Shown one piece after another: positions 33,101-43,284 of a stretch of DNA of 64,000 nucleotides. Both the position numbers and the translations under genes were made by a program. The notes under the pieces are model-generated. The model searched no databases. It worked only from the letters and a program-made list of their open reading frames with translations, and was not told the DNA's origin. Each line of letters begins with the position of its first letter. Positions within the stretch are counted from its first letter, which is position 1. Origin of the DNA: Atriophallophorus winterbourni (taxonomy: Eukaryota > Platyhelminthes > Trematoda > Plagiorchiida > Microphallidae); NCBI GenBank assembly GCA_013407085.1, contig JACCGJ010003083.1, forward strand, positions 1-64,000, written 5' to 3'.

Positions 33101-34801
33101 GCTACCTACCCAGCGCAACGAGAATTTGGTCAAGTTAAGATGTTATATGCACGATAAAACGTGCGTGGAGAACTGTGACTTAAATTGAATGACATTTTAA
33201 AGATTGTTGAATATGAAAATAAAATCCTATTTTAAATTGCGGTGGATATTTCTGCCAATCAACTTGGTTGACCGCATGTATACCAACTATCGTGATATTC
33301 ATTGTCTCGACATGCAGACATTGAATATAAGGCTTAATGCTACGTCACAGCAGTTGTTAGAGCTGATTGTTTAATTAAAGACTGATAAAGCGTATCATTT
33401 TATGCATGTTTCTTCATATAATTCTAGTTCACTTTAATGCTAGTAAGAAGGCTTTAAATCGTTGAGTATTTTGAACCTGTGAAATCTGGAAACGTTTTTG
33501 ATTGTGCGAATAAATTTGATGAAATATCTTGTATTTAACTTTACAGAAGAAGAGCGCAGACTAACCAGAGGTTTGTTTGTTCATTAAGTATACTTGAATT
33601 AAGAGCATTGCTTAATCATGGGACTATGTTCTGATCGTCGTGATTCGCATTTTTCGAGATTTATATTGAAAAAATCAAATAGCTGTTCAATACCATATGA
33701 TATCTGTGCATACATTTAGAATAAATGGTGGTTCAAAGCTTATATGGAGTGTGAGATGAATGTGTATGCAAATATGAATATTTTTTTCACATGAATCACC
33801 ACCACCATTACATTGCTATCAATGTGATCAGTAGGATCATTGCCATCACATTGTGGTTCAAGCTTTGTTCACGATTGCTTTGCTGGTTGGTAACACTGAG
33901 ATCCTGGTTGTATGGTCCCTAGCTGAGTTTGTGTCACAAAACAGTCATGCGTTGTGTGTGATAAACTATATGAATCCATGAATGTTTATGATTACCTGTT
34001 CAACCATATGTGGATAGTATATTCCTGTGAATTATCATTTTGTTTCCAACAGTCTAGGCACAACTAACTGCATAATTGATTCACAATGATATGAAGAAAA
34101 TAGATTTTCTATGATACAATTAAGTCGAACGGAACAAGGCTTGTGACTATGAGATCGAAAAGAATGCATTACTGTTATTTGGTTCACAACTTCATAAGTT
34201 AATAAAATTTATCAATATTATTATTTCAAATATGCATGTTCAATTTTACAAATGTACCGCACTTGTGGTACAGAGACGTTTGCAAATGGAATATGATAGC
34301 TCTTGGCATTGACCCGCGAGCTTGAAAAAACTTGTTCTTGGTCGCACACATTGAAGGCATTATGTAAAGCGTCGTCTGCAAGCTGCGGCTCAGCAGATGC
34401 AGCTTTTAACTGATGAACGCAGATCACGCCACCGGTGTGTAATTGATACCCATCCACCGAGTTCTGCCTATCGTTGCCAACGCTGCAAACATATTGTTCC
34501 TTACGAATCAGACTGTTTAATCAGTTGAAAAGCTGTAAAAAGGAAATAAATGTTGGGATTGTGAAGTTCACCCTTGGTCAACATCGACCGAAAGAAGTTT
34601 GCACACACAACAGTAGAAGTCTATTAAATTTAATGCTTAATCAAACGCGTTAAACCTCACTATAATAACTTTGAATTACTTGAACAATATCTACTTTTTC
34701 ATAATAAATTCGCATTTCAATAAAATCGAACAAGCAAATTAGATTGATGGCAAACGATTAATTTGTTGAAATTTTTCGATTTTACAGTTCATTTTAACTA
34801 A
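26731..34801 (+). CDS. micro-exon gene (MEG-type), at least ten phase 1-1 micro-exons
   Basis: A plus-strand series of short segments, each between an acceptor and a donor: 27347-27358, 28028-28048, 28685-28705, 30457-30483, 30603-30623, 30734-30748, 30988-31008, 31903-31923, 32321-32341, 33428-33442, 33547-33570, and a terminal exon at 34788-34801. Lengths are 12, 21, 21, 27, 21, 15, 21, 21, 21, 15 and 24 bases. All are multiples of three, all are open in phase 1-1, and every junction codon is a sense codon, so any exon can be skipped without shifting the frame. The product would be about 75 residues plus a signal exon, rich in Lys, Arg and Glu. This is the defining design of schistosome micro-exon genes, which make variable secreted proteins. 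The start exon is uncertain. A non-LTR copy (28880-29725) and a satellite monomer lie in introns. No specific MEG family was recognised. Confidence 0.65.
27347..27358 (+). CDS. micro-exon 1 of the chain (12 bases)
   Basis: Acceptor TATTCACATACAG, donor TTTC|GTAAGA. Phase 1-1, coding SYF with a split codon on each side. Confidence 0.5.
28028..28048 (+). CDS. micro-exon 2 (21 bases)
   Basis: Acceptor CATTTTCGAACAG, donor GGGC|GTAAGT (consensus). Phase 1-1, coding FTHVNG. The junction to the next exon (C|TG) is Leu. Confidence 0.55.
28685..28705 (+). CDS. micro-exon 3 (21 bases)
   Basis: Acceptor CCCATTTTTCATAG (pyrimidine-rich), donor GAAG|GTGAGT (consensus). Phase 1-1, coding KIKMTE. Confidence 0.6.
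28880..29725 (+). mobile_element. non-LTR family A, 5'-truncated copy
   Basis: The plus strand gives the C-terminal part of a reverse transcriptase polyprotein: YLGSTIADN, then TEIDKRIGRAAVILSRLNSR, then RRMLNISWVQRLNNAEVLSQ, RRLRWHGHVYRIENGRIPKD and LRYEDVCRRDMKAIGIDPAS. It ends with a zinc-finger remnant and a (CAAC/CAA) tail. A partly matching direct repeat of about 48 bases flanks it (about 28846-28898 and 29727-29774, with landmark AAACTGAACAAC). A few stops are present. It lies in the intron between micro-exons 3 and 4. Confidence 0.65.
30129..30172. repeat. (AT)n microsatellite
   Basis: About 44 bases of uninterrupted AT in the intron upstream of the 30457 micro-exon. Confidence 0.9.
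30457..30483 (+). CDS. micro-exon 4 (27 bases)
   Basis: Acceptor TCGAATTGCAAG (modest), donor AAAG|GTAGGT. Phase 1-1, coding GKKRKLEK. The frame is also open upstream to an ATG at 30429, so an alternative promoter could make this a first exon. Confidence 0.5.
30603..30623 (+). CDS. micro-exon 5 (21 bases)
   Basis: Acceptor AAATTATTTTACAG, donor AATC|GTAAGT (consensus). Phase 1-1, coding KKYLKN. Confidence 0.6.
30734..30748 (+). CDS. micro-exon 6 (15 bases), weak donor
   Basis: The acceptor TTCGCTCGTTCAG is strong. The donor GATG|GTTGTT is poor. Phase 1-1, coding KGED. Skipping it leaves the frame intact, so it may be optional or false. Confidence 0.3.
30988..31008 (+). CDS. micro-exon 7 (21 bases)
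   Basis: Acceptor TTATTATTTGCAG, donor GAAG|GTAAAC. Phase 1-1, coding RDVISE. Confidence 0.55.
31290..31560 (+). repeat. dispersed satellite monomer (family 1) with hammerhead-like core
   Basis: It shares landmarks with the 49.85-54.46 kb array: 'attgaacaggttggt', 'accagctttatcc', 'ccactgtatcaagcg' and 'gcatgcaaat'. At 31483-31520 it reads CTGATGA, a short hairpin, then CGAAACCG, keeping the two invariant hammerhead core strings. It is one of the best preserved cores in the window. It lies in an intron of the micro-exon gene. Confidence 0.6.
31903..31923 (+). CDS. micro-exon 8 (21 bases)
   Basis: Acceptor TTTATCTTCCCACAG, donor AATT|GTAAGT, both close to consensus. Phase 1-1, coding LPNLYN. 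Its last base T would make a stop with 33547 directly (T|AA), so micro-exon 9 or 10 has to be included between them, or termination results. Confidence 0.6.
32321..32341 (+). CDS. micro-exon 9 (21 bases)
   Basis: Acceptor CCATCTTCATTGCAG, donor CGCA|GTAAGC, both strong. Phase 1-1, coding LVRLKR. A 67-codon frame that reads through this exon (32242-32445) is intronic read-through. Confidence 0.6.
33428..33442 (+). CDS. micro-exon 10 (15 bases)
   Basis: Acceptor TCTTCATATAATTCTAG, donor GCTA|GTAAGA. Phase 1-1, coding HFNA. It closely resembles the terminal exon at 34788 (TTCACTTTAA versus TTCATTTTAA), which suggests exon duplication. Confidence 0.55.
33547..33570 (+). CDS. micro-exon 11 (24 bases)
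   Basis: Acceptor ATTTAACTTTACAG, donor AGAG|GTTTGT (less typical). Phase 1-1, coding EERRLTR. Confidence 0.45.
34250..34625 (+). mobile_element. non-LTR family A, 3' end fragment
   Basis: Plus-strand text matches 29380-29720 and 60780-60980: 'agacgtttgcaaatgga', 'gcgtcgtctgcaagct', 'acgcagatcacgcc', 'tgcctatcgttgcc' and 'ggtcaacatcgaccg'. Frames are broken and the tail is degraded to an AACA-like run. Confidence 0.55.
34788..34801 (+). CDS. possible terminal exon of the micro-exon gene
   Basis: After the strong acceptor TTTCGATTTTACAG, phase 1 gives V (split), HFN and TAA at 34799-34801. An ATTAAA lies about ten bases further on. The coding piece duplicates the start of micro-exon 10. It is short, so the call depends on the acceptor and the exon similarity. 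Confidence 0.4.
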
Positions 34802-34819
34802 GAAATTAATATTAAAATA

Positions 34820-35110
34820 TAACATGTAAAAACAAGTTGCGCTTGTCTGTCACCGAATTTAATGTTCGTCCGACCAACCTGTTCAATCCCATGAGCCCAC
34901 AATCGCGTAGATAGTGTTCAAACCCATGACCATGGAAAAATGCGAATAAGCATGCATTTTCAACAATCACAAACAACACATAACCGGTTTCGTGCAGGTT
35001 GCACTCATCGGGTAGGGAGACTAGGATCAGTAAACGCATGCGCTTGAAGAACGGTAGCAAGTGTTTTTGTATGCCAATTTTAGATAAGGTTGGCACGAAC
35101 AACCATTTAA
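34820..35110 (-). repeat. satellite monomer (family 1), inverted
   Basis: On the minus strand it shows 'gttcgtgccaacctta', 'tcaagcgcatgcg', 'ctccctacccgatgag', a GTGC/GCAC hairpin and 'cgaaaccggttatgtg', then 'gcatgcttattcgc'. The hammerhead stem II and CGAAAC are intact; the core reads CCGATGA instead of CTGATGA. Confidence 0.6.
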
Positions 35111-35114
35111 ATCA

Positions 35115-35455
35115 AATGTGCAGACACTCATGTGTACAGTGTTTGAACCCATGAACATGAACGAAATAATCATTTGTATGCATTTCTATGAGACATATAT
35201 TTCATAGCCATGGGTTCAAAACCTATCTACATGAGTGTGGGCTCATATGATCGAAGAACTTGGTCGTAAAATCCTTATCCAACAGTAGCCTAAAACCCCA
35301 ACTTGTGCACCATTCTTCCAATTTTCAAGCGCATGCAATTCCCGATCCTACTGTCCATACCCGATGAGTACAAACAGCACGAAACCGCTCGTGATGTGTG
35401 CGTGATGGGAATGCATGCAACTGACAAGTACATCTTTTTACGAGTCATGGTTTAA
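35115..35455 (+). repeat. satellite monomer (family 1), direct
   Basis: It lies immediately next to the inverted copy, forming a head-to-head pair. It contains 'tttcaagcgcatgc', 'ctgtccatacccgatgag', 'aaacagcacgaaacc' and 'gcatgcaactgac'. The core again reads CCGATGA. Confidence 0.6.
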
Positions 35456-35474
35456 CCATTAAATATATATTATC

Positions 35475-35770
35475 AATTGACACAGAGATTGATAAGCGGA
35501 TTGACAGACCAGCTGTCATTCTGTTCCGATTGAACTCTCGAGGTTTGGGACACCGCACGTTGACTATAAATACAAAGATGTTGGTATAAAGTTCGTGCAT
35601 ACTAAATGCTTTAATTTACGGCAGTGAGACCTTGATCATCCACGACATACACGAGCGTAAGCTGAATGTTTTCCGTTTATGAAGAATATGTCGAATCTTG
35701 AGCATATCGTGATGGAAATAGTGACTAATGCTGGCGTCTGGTTATGCAGCGGATAAACATCAACGTGCGT
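35475..35770 (+). mobile_element. non-LTR family A fragment
   Basis: 'acagagattgataagcggattg' and 'ccgattgaactctcg' match 28953-29020 of the larger family A copy. It is broken after about 300 bases. Confidence 0.55.
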
Positions 35771-36159
35771 GACACATGGTGTGCGAAACCATTACGTAAT
35801 CGAGCAAATCTCTCAGCAGATGTCATTCACACCTGCCATGACTAAACCAATTCAAGGATTATATGCCATGTTGGGGTCCTGGTGCGTCACTTGATATTAA
35901 TCATGACTATCTATCTCAAATGGACTGTGCATTTCTTACCAGCTTACGATTGGTCAGGTGAACGAAATTCAAGCTTACACTGTGTTCGAGCTGACATCAT
36001 TGGTCTGACGAAGCTTCTGAGTCAGAAGCAAAACGTTACCAATAAACTACTCTCACCGATTCATTACCAAATCCCATTTTTCATTATTATGAATCATACA
36101 TCATTTACAGTTCTCCTGATTGTTTTTTCTCGTATCACTTCAGAATGGTTTGCCTAGAA

Positions 36160-37560
36160 AACACTGAATAACAACCAAAATTTAGTAAAGCTAAATTAAA
36201 TATAATTGTGCACGTCAATCACCTATTGTTTCTCTATAAATATGGGGTGCGGTGGAAATTGTTTGATCTGAGGATGAATCGGACTCAAATCAAGTTTTTG
36301 ATTACTACAAACGTAATGGGTATCAATTCTTATGAAATCTTGATTGAATTTAAAGAATCGAAATTCAGCCTCATATAAACATATGATCTAGATATTTCGG
36401 AAGCTTCCAGAAATGCCTTGATGGTGAATTGATGAGCTATTTTTAATAATTTGGGTATGAATAATGAATAGTTATCTGATAAAACCGGTGGAAAATACTC
36501 AATTATAAGAAATTTGAACGTGTTAAGTGCGTTACTCAACGAATATGGTTTCAATGAATGTAAAGCATGAAACAGAAATATATGTTATCAGAGATTTTTC
36601 CCTGAATTATTAAAATAAATTATTTTGTAATGGTTTAACCGCAATAGACCATATCATGCTTTGTAGATGTTTTTCAAGCTTTCTGAATTTTAATACTCAA
36701 GATTATACTTTGAGCCTGTCTTCCTGACAGGATGTGGATTTCTATGAGCTCAGTCACTGTAGATGACTGTGTATTCGGCATTAATTACTACTAATGCTTG
36801 TAAAAAATTAAAATTATTGAAATTGTTATATCATTTGAGTTGTATTGAGGATCGCGTATTTTTTGTAGTACATTCTGATTCAGAACAACAGAGCTATCTG
36901 TGTAATGTATTTGAAGTATTTAATTTTCTTAGAAATTATGACGACTGACCCAAGAGCTGAATGAATTCAATGAAGAAAAAACTTAGAACATTGACGATTT
37001 TCTAAACATAAATTTAAAGGATTTGGTTTTAATGGGAATGCTGCTGAATTAAATAATTGTCCACCTCACTAATAAGCGAATCTAAAATAAAGTGTGCTGC
37101 AAGATTTTCAAAAAAATAGGTTACAAAAATGAGTTTTGGGAGTCTTGTGGGCTATCATCTTCGTTTATTGATGAATGAGAATGAAAAAATCTAGGTTATC
37201 TGGTTAAATTTGATTAAGTTTGATGATGATATAAATATATGGATACGTGTTTGAAGCATACGTCAAATTTATTTTGATAGCCATGGTCAAGCTATTTATA
37301 ATCAAAACCTGATTAATGTGAAACGATTTAGCTGAGAAATTACGTGTATTCGGAGTAATTATAGGTAATTCGAGCTTTTCAATCATCTTAATAAAAACAA
37401 GCTTAAAAACAACGATAGGATGGTAAAAATTAAAATATAAGTGTATAAAAAATATAATGAAATTAATTAATTCCATTCCATTTCAATTTTAATGGTCTAA
37501 AAAGCATATAGCTTCACAAAAAACCACAGAATAATATGGGAATTACAAATAACATGGGTA
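36160..37560. other. AT-rich DNA, no gene seen
   Basis: No repeat, RNA or splice-consistent coding structure was recognised. Short frames here are typical of AT-rich sequence. Confidence 0.45.
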
Positions 37561-37569
37561 GAAATATAT

Positions 37570-37840
37570 GGGATTACATTGTCCAATCCATTCTAACACA
37601 CTCACGATAAATGGCTCAACCATCACACCTGCAGAAATAAGAAACCTTGGATTTAGATACTTCTCTCAATTTTAATGAACAAGCTAGACACCTCATCGCG
37701 AGAGCATGGCAAAACTTTGGCTTAATTAACCATAAATTCCTCTTACGCGATAGTAAAATAGCATTGTATAAGATGAAGATCCTACCAATTCTTGATTACG
37801 GTATTATAATCAGTTAAATTCACTGCTACCCCAGTAAGAA
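37570..37840 (+). mobile_element. non-LTR RT C-terminal fragment
   Basis: Plus-strand pieces read NTLTINGSTITPAEIRNLGF and ARHLIARAWQNFGLINHKFL, ending KMKILPILDYGI. These match the post-catalytic part of CR1-like RTs. The fragment sits in front of an RT core from a different copy (37930 onward), so the order is rearranged. Confidence 0.5.
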
Positions 37841-37929
37841 AACAGATATTGCTGCTTCGTGCAAATTCTTCTGCAGGAATCGATCGAATCACGCCAAAGG
37901 CGGTACAAGCAGTCGCTGTTTCCGTTTCT

Positions 37930-39270
37930 GAACCTCTTGCGTTTTATTTTCAGCGCTTATTAGACACGGTTGGAAGGAAGAAATAATAACTCCACTATTT
38001 AAAGGAGGTAACCGCAGTGACACAGGGAAATATCATAGAGTTACATTAACTCCGGTGCTGTCCAAAATTACGGAGTCGAACATTGCAGAAGATATAATGA
38101 GCGCATTCGAATTCTCGGGTCTGATTACTAGTCACCAGCATGGAGTTTGCCATGGTCATTCATGCACTTCACATTTACTCCTAGCTAGAGACATTTGAAC
38201 CAAATCAGTCAACCATGGATACGGAGTGGACGTTATCTACCTTGGTTTTTCTAAGGCTTTTGACAGAGTTCACCACGCGGTACTTATTCATGAGCTACGT
38301 ACTTTTGGAATTGGCCCTCCACTTTTGACATGGATTGCTGCATTTCTGTCCTCCAGGACTCTTCGTGTGCGGGTGCGTGAGACGCTTTCTGAGACCTTCC
38401 CTACTGAATGTGGAGTACCTTGAGGATCCGTTCTTGGACCAAAGCTTTTTCTCTTATTCGTCAATGACATCGGCAAATAAGTGACATCCCCATTTCCAAT
38501 GTTTGCTGATGACATCAAAATATGGCGCGAGCTTTCTTGCCGAAACACTATTAGCGACTTGCAGTCTGATTTAAATTCCCTTTACGCATGGTTGGTAGCG
38601 AACCATTTACCGTTCAATGCTGTAAAAGTCGTGTACTCCGCATCCGAAAAGAGGGTAACCCCATTTATAACCTGTGTGATGTTTAGCTCCTCGCTACTCG
38701 AAAAGAGAGAGACCTTGGTGTGTTAGTTCAGAACGACCTCGGATGTTCGGCTCAATGTACCAAGGCATCACGTGTGGCGCATCGGAACGTTGGTCTACTG
38801 AAGCGAGCTCTCGGTCGGTTTGACATACGCTTTTTTCCAGACCTCTTAAATTCGCTCTCATTTGGATTATGCGGTTTTCGTCTGGCATCCGTGGCTGAAG
38901 CGTGACGAACTTGTATTTGAAAGGCCTCAACGCCATGCCACGAGACTGCTAAAGGGGCTTGAATGTTATACTTACGAAGATCGTCTCACTGCACTAATCC
39001 TTCTTTCATGCAAGTACCGTCGAATCCGTGGCGAATTGATACTGGCTTACAGGATACTCACTGAAGAATGTCATTCCTGTAAAGAACTGCTTGTGCTTGC
39101 TACCGGCAATCGTACGCGTGACCATCATTTAAAAATTGCCCATCAACGAAGCAGGTTGGACAGTCATAAACACATTCTTGCCGTCCGTGTTGCACAAACT
39201 TGGAGCAATCTACCTTTTTTTGTTGTGTCTGCCCCTTCCCTTTCATTTCTATTTTTAAAGACCGTTTAGA
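37930..39270 (+). mobile_element. CR1-like RT, 5'-truncated copy
   Basis: The plus strand reads WKEEIITPLFKGGNRS, then DVIYLGFSKAFDRVHHAVLI, GVP-stop-GSVLGPKLFLLFVNDI, MFADDIKIW, and the C-terminal block RRIRGELILAYRIL with TWSNLPFFVVSAPS. The catalytic FADD is kept, but a stop interrupts GVPQGS (Q to stop at about 38422) and several frameshifts follow. It is a dead copy of the same broad clade as the 15558-19747 element. Confidence 0.65.
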
Positions 39271-39619
39271 TATGCACTTGTTTCATTTGCTTCATAACGT
39301 TGGAAAAGCTACAACTTTCTCTACTCTATGATACTGCACTTTTTCCCGATTGTCAGCGCACAAACCTCTTTCAACTGAAAGTATCAACCAAATTTTTGTG
39401 GTGCTCGCATCCCCATTACTTACAGTATCAAGGTTTTTCTTCATTCGGACCTTAATTTTAACCCTGAACTTTCGAAACCATGTGTACAACATCCTGTGGT
39501 TTTCTTTTAAGCTTTTCGCTTTTTTACCACAATATACCATTGACTATCGACTATTTATTCTCACATAGGTAGGCGCTATTGTTTTTCCATAGAGCGGCTT
39601 CATCGTACTTTCAGCAAAA

Positions 39620-40030
39620 TAACTTTGGGCTATTCTAGCACATCGCCTTATCTTCAAAGATGTAAATTGATGAATGGCGAACCACTATCGCTACGCAAAA
39701 TTCGCCTGAATCTGCTTCTTTTCCTTCGAATCATTACCCAGCAACGAATTAAGCTTCAATGTGGCATGCGCTTTCACGATTATATTCGATATGATCTGTG
39801 CAATCGAACAAGGCTGTTAAATATCCCTATGTCTCGCATTAAAGTAAGACGTAACTTCTTTTTAATTAAATACGCACCACTTCGGAATTCTCCTCCTCTT
39901 CATTTCCGTATGTGCACATCTAGAGGAAAATTTAAAACGCTTCTAGAAACTCTTACTGTTCAATCACTATCCTAAATCCTCAATAGAAACTCTTCTCTAC
40001 ATATTCTATACTCTCATGGGATCCCAGGTT
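39620..40030 (+). mobile_element. RT C-terminal remnant
   Basis: A 116-codon frame with SLRKIRLNLLLFLRIITQQ and a downstream SPPLHFRMC region resembles the RxxRLxxxLLxxxxIL block that ends CR1-like ORF2. It follows what is probably the 3' UTR of the preceding copy (39270-39600). Confidence 0.4.
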
Positions 40031-40082
40031 TCTAATTCCACATCTTTCTCCACATATTAGTATATCATGAGGTATTATGGTA

Positions 40083-43000
40083 TTATCTGGATAACTGGCG
40101 ATTTAAGTGTCCGGTTAACTTACTTGACTTATTCCTGTGAACTCCTGTTGGGGCATAGGGCTGCAACAACGCCACGCCAGCGAACTCTGTCCTGGCTGCT
40201 ATCCTAAGCTGAGTCCATGACATTCCGGCATCCTTCGCTACACTCACGACTGATCTTCTCCACGATTGCTTGGGTCGTCCCACTTTACTTTTACCTTGTG
40301 GATTCCAGTCTAGTGCTTGCCTAGTGACGTTATCAGCTGGTTTGCGGAGTGTGTGACCTATCCACCCTCATTTTCTTTTTTTGATGTCCTGATCAACGGG
40401 GTTCCGGTTGGTTCTACGCCATAGGTCTCTGTTTGAAATCTTCTCAGGCCACCTGATGTTAAGAATGTGGCGCAAGCACTTGTTGACAAATGTTTGTATC
40501 TTGTTGGTGATGTTGTTGGTAACCCGCCATGTTTCGGACCCGTAGAGGAGGACTGCTTTTACGTTATTGTTGAAGATGCGGACTTTGCTGCGCTGGGACA
40601 AGGCCTTAGATTTCCAGATGGGGCGCAGGGTATTGAACGCTACCCTTGCTTTGCTGATTCGGCTCTTGACGTCGTCTTCTGTGCCACCATCAATGTTGAC
40701 CACGCTTCCAAGGTAAACAAAGCGGTCAGTCTCCACCACGTCTTTCCTCTGTAGATGCAGTGGCTGCTGTAGTTGGTTGTTCAATCGCATCACCTCGGTT
40801 TTCTTTATGTTGATTTTCAGGCCCTTCTGCCTCTCTGCCTCTTCTGCTAGGCGCGTTAGCTTAGACTGTGCATGCTGTTGCTTGTGAGACAGGAGGCCGA
40901 TGTCATCCGCAAAGTCAAGGTCTTCGAGATGTTTGGTGAGGGTCCACGGGATGCCGGTGTTGCTGCCCTCTGTGGTTTTTCTCATAATCCAGTCTATGAC
41001 GATCGAGAAAATTATCGGCGAGAGCATGCAACCTTGCCTCACTCCAGTCTTCACTGGGAAGGGGTCTGTCAGCTTTCCGTTGTGGATAATCTGGCATGAT
41101 GAGTCCTCATAGAGCTGTTGGATGATGTTTATCAGCTTTTGCGGGATTCCGTAGTGTTGCATTAGCTTCCATATTGTCTCCCTGTCGACGCTGTCAAACG
41201 CTTTTTCGAAGTCGACGAAGATCGCGTACAAAGAAGACTGCCATTCGATGGATTGCTCGATGATAATACGCAGAGTGGCGATATGATCTATGCATGACCT
41301 ATCTTGTCTAAACCCCGCCTGTTCTGTTCTAAGTTTCTTGTCTAACGCCTCTTTCAATCTCTTCAAGATGATTCTGGTCAGTACTTTGCTGGGGATGGAC
41401 AGCAACATGATTCCTCGCCAGTTGCCGCATTGGGAAAGGTCGCCTTTCTTGGGGAGCTTTACCAAATGCCCGAGCTTCCAGCCAGCCGGAACTCTCTCCT
41501 GTTCCCATAACTTCACCAGGAAGGGGTGTAACATCTCCGCTGCCGCTGTCGCGTCTGCCTTTAGAGCTTCTGAGGGGATGCCGTCAGGGCCTAGTGCCTT
41601 ACCATTCTTCAGGGACTTGATGGCATTGATGATTTCTGCAATTGTTGGGGGGTTGATGTTAATGCATAGGGATTCTTTTGCTGGTGGTATATCAGGAGAT
41701 GTTTGCGGAGGTGGTCTGTTTAGAATTTCTTCAGAATGTTCCACCCATCTTTTCCTTTGCCCCTCCTCGCTTGTCATGGTTCTTCCATTTTTGTCCTTGA
41801 CTGGTTTGCTCGGTTTGGAACTCTTCCCTGACAAGGCTCGGGTGATTTCATATACCCTCTTCATGTTATTCTGCTTTGCCGCTAGCTCTGCCTCCTCTGT
41901 TAGGTTGTGTATAAATTTCCTTTTGTCCTGTCTAGCACACTTCTTCACTTCCCGGTTTGTCTCCCAATATTGTGCTTTGAGGTCTGCCTTCTGTTGCAGG
42001 TCACCGCATCTGCTAATTTCCATCTTCAGATCCCTCCTCTTCTTAATCTTCTCCCAGGTACCCTTCGTCAGCCATTCCTTCTGTTCCCTCTCTTTCTTCC
42101 CCAGAACTTTAGTGCACGCATCCTGCCAGGCCTTTCGTATTCCTGCCCAGTGATTTTCTATTGTTTCGTCGGCCAACTCCGACAGCGCCTCGAACCTATT
42201 CCTGACTTCACAGCTAAATTCTTCTGATTTCTTTTTGTCCATCAAGTACTGTGTGTTGAACTTGTGGTACGCTCTTCCTGACGGATCGTTGAAAAACTTC
42301 AGCTTGGTTCGCATTGTTGCAACCAGCAGGTGATGGTCGGAGGCTGCATCGGCGCCGCGCCTCACTCTGACGTCCAGCACACTACGCCTCCACTTTCTGT
42401 CTATGGTGAAGTGATCTATCTGATTTTCCGTCTTCTCATCGGGTGAAGTCCAAGTAATATTGTGGATCCCTTTGTGAGGATAAATGGTGCCACCTATTAC
42501 TAAGTCATTGAACGAACAAAAGTTTGTGAACAGCTCTCCGTTCTCGTTGCAGGTACCCACGCCGTGTCTGCCCATGATGAGTTCCCTGTCTGTGTTGTCA
42601 TCACCGACCTCAGCGTTCAAGTCGCCCATGACGATCTTCATGTCTCTGCAGGGAGTCCGGTCTAAAAGGGCCTGTAAAAAGTTGTAGAAATCTTTCTTCT
42701 CCTCTTATTGGGCTGTGTTTGTTGGCGCATAACACTGGATGATGGTGATCATCCTTTCCTTGGAGTTGAACATGGCTGCCATAAGTCTGGGTGAGACAGA
42801 TTCCCATGCCATTAGCGCTCTTGTAGCCTCTGGCGCTAACATTATTGCCACTCCTTGAGTGTGGCCATGATTCATATCTTCATGTCCGGAATAGATGATG
42901 GTTTCCACTGAAGATAGTCTGTTCCGACCGCTCCCATTCCATCGAGTCTCAAATAGGCCCAGAACTTTGAGGTTGTAGCTTTCCATCTCTTTGGCTACCT

Positions 43001-43133
43001 GTGCTAATTTCCCGCTCTCATATAGGGTTCTGATGTTCCAGGTCCCTATCCTGGTCTTTTCCTTGGTCGTGAGAAGACTTATCGGCGAGTTAGCTTCCCG
43101 AAGGCTTTCACCAGCACGCGTCATGAGCCCCAC
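40083..43133 (-). CDS. RTE ORF2: endonuclease and reverse transcriptase, two nonsense codons
   Basis: The same minus-strand frame runs from 43133 to the 3' end with only two stops: TAA at 42707-42705 and TGA at 40370-40368, where related copies suggest Trp. The endonuclease part reads IGTWNIRTLYESGK, ETRWNGSG and QCYAPTN, then KIVMGDLNAEVG and SDHHLLVA. The RT reads KNGKALGPDGIPSEALK, LPKKGDL, NWRGIMLLSIPSKVL, FVDFEKAFDSVD and GVRQGCMLSPIIF, then LDFADDIGLLS. The C-terminus has LLYGSETWRV, RWIGHTLRK after the second stop, and GRPKQSWRRS. This is a typical RTE-clade protein of about 1,010 residues that lacks an ORF1 RNA-binding domain. The two stops make this copy inactive, but it must be recent. 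Confidence 0.8.
40102..40117. repeat. target-site duplication, left copy
   Basis: TTTAAGTGTCCGGTTA, identical to 43285-43300; 16 bp. Confidence 0.8.
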
Positions 43134-43284
43134 TGAAGAGGAGTCCTCCCATCCAGACAGCTTTTGTGCAGTTTTGGTTGTTGCAGTTTGTGTAGCAGCG
43201 TTGTCTTTAAGGAGGTGGGGTTGCTAGCCCCACGCCCAACCCTCCTCCTTTCTCACCCGGACTTGGGACTGGCAGTTGGCGGAG
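40118..43284 (-). mobile_element. RTE retrotransposon, nearly intact, full-length-like
   Basis: A 3.17-kb minus-strand element in a perfect 16-bp direct repeat. Its 5' region is GC-rich and shared with the mini-RTE at 20498-20853. A single long frame encodes endonuclease and RT. The 3' end is the tail AATAAGTCAAGTAAGT. The insertion split a short host repeat, parts of which recur at 43395-43490. Confidence 0.85.

Noticed and set aside
41290..42227. Long plus-strand ORFs (up to 287 codons)
   Set aside because: They are antisense shadows of the RTE endonuclease-RT frame.
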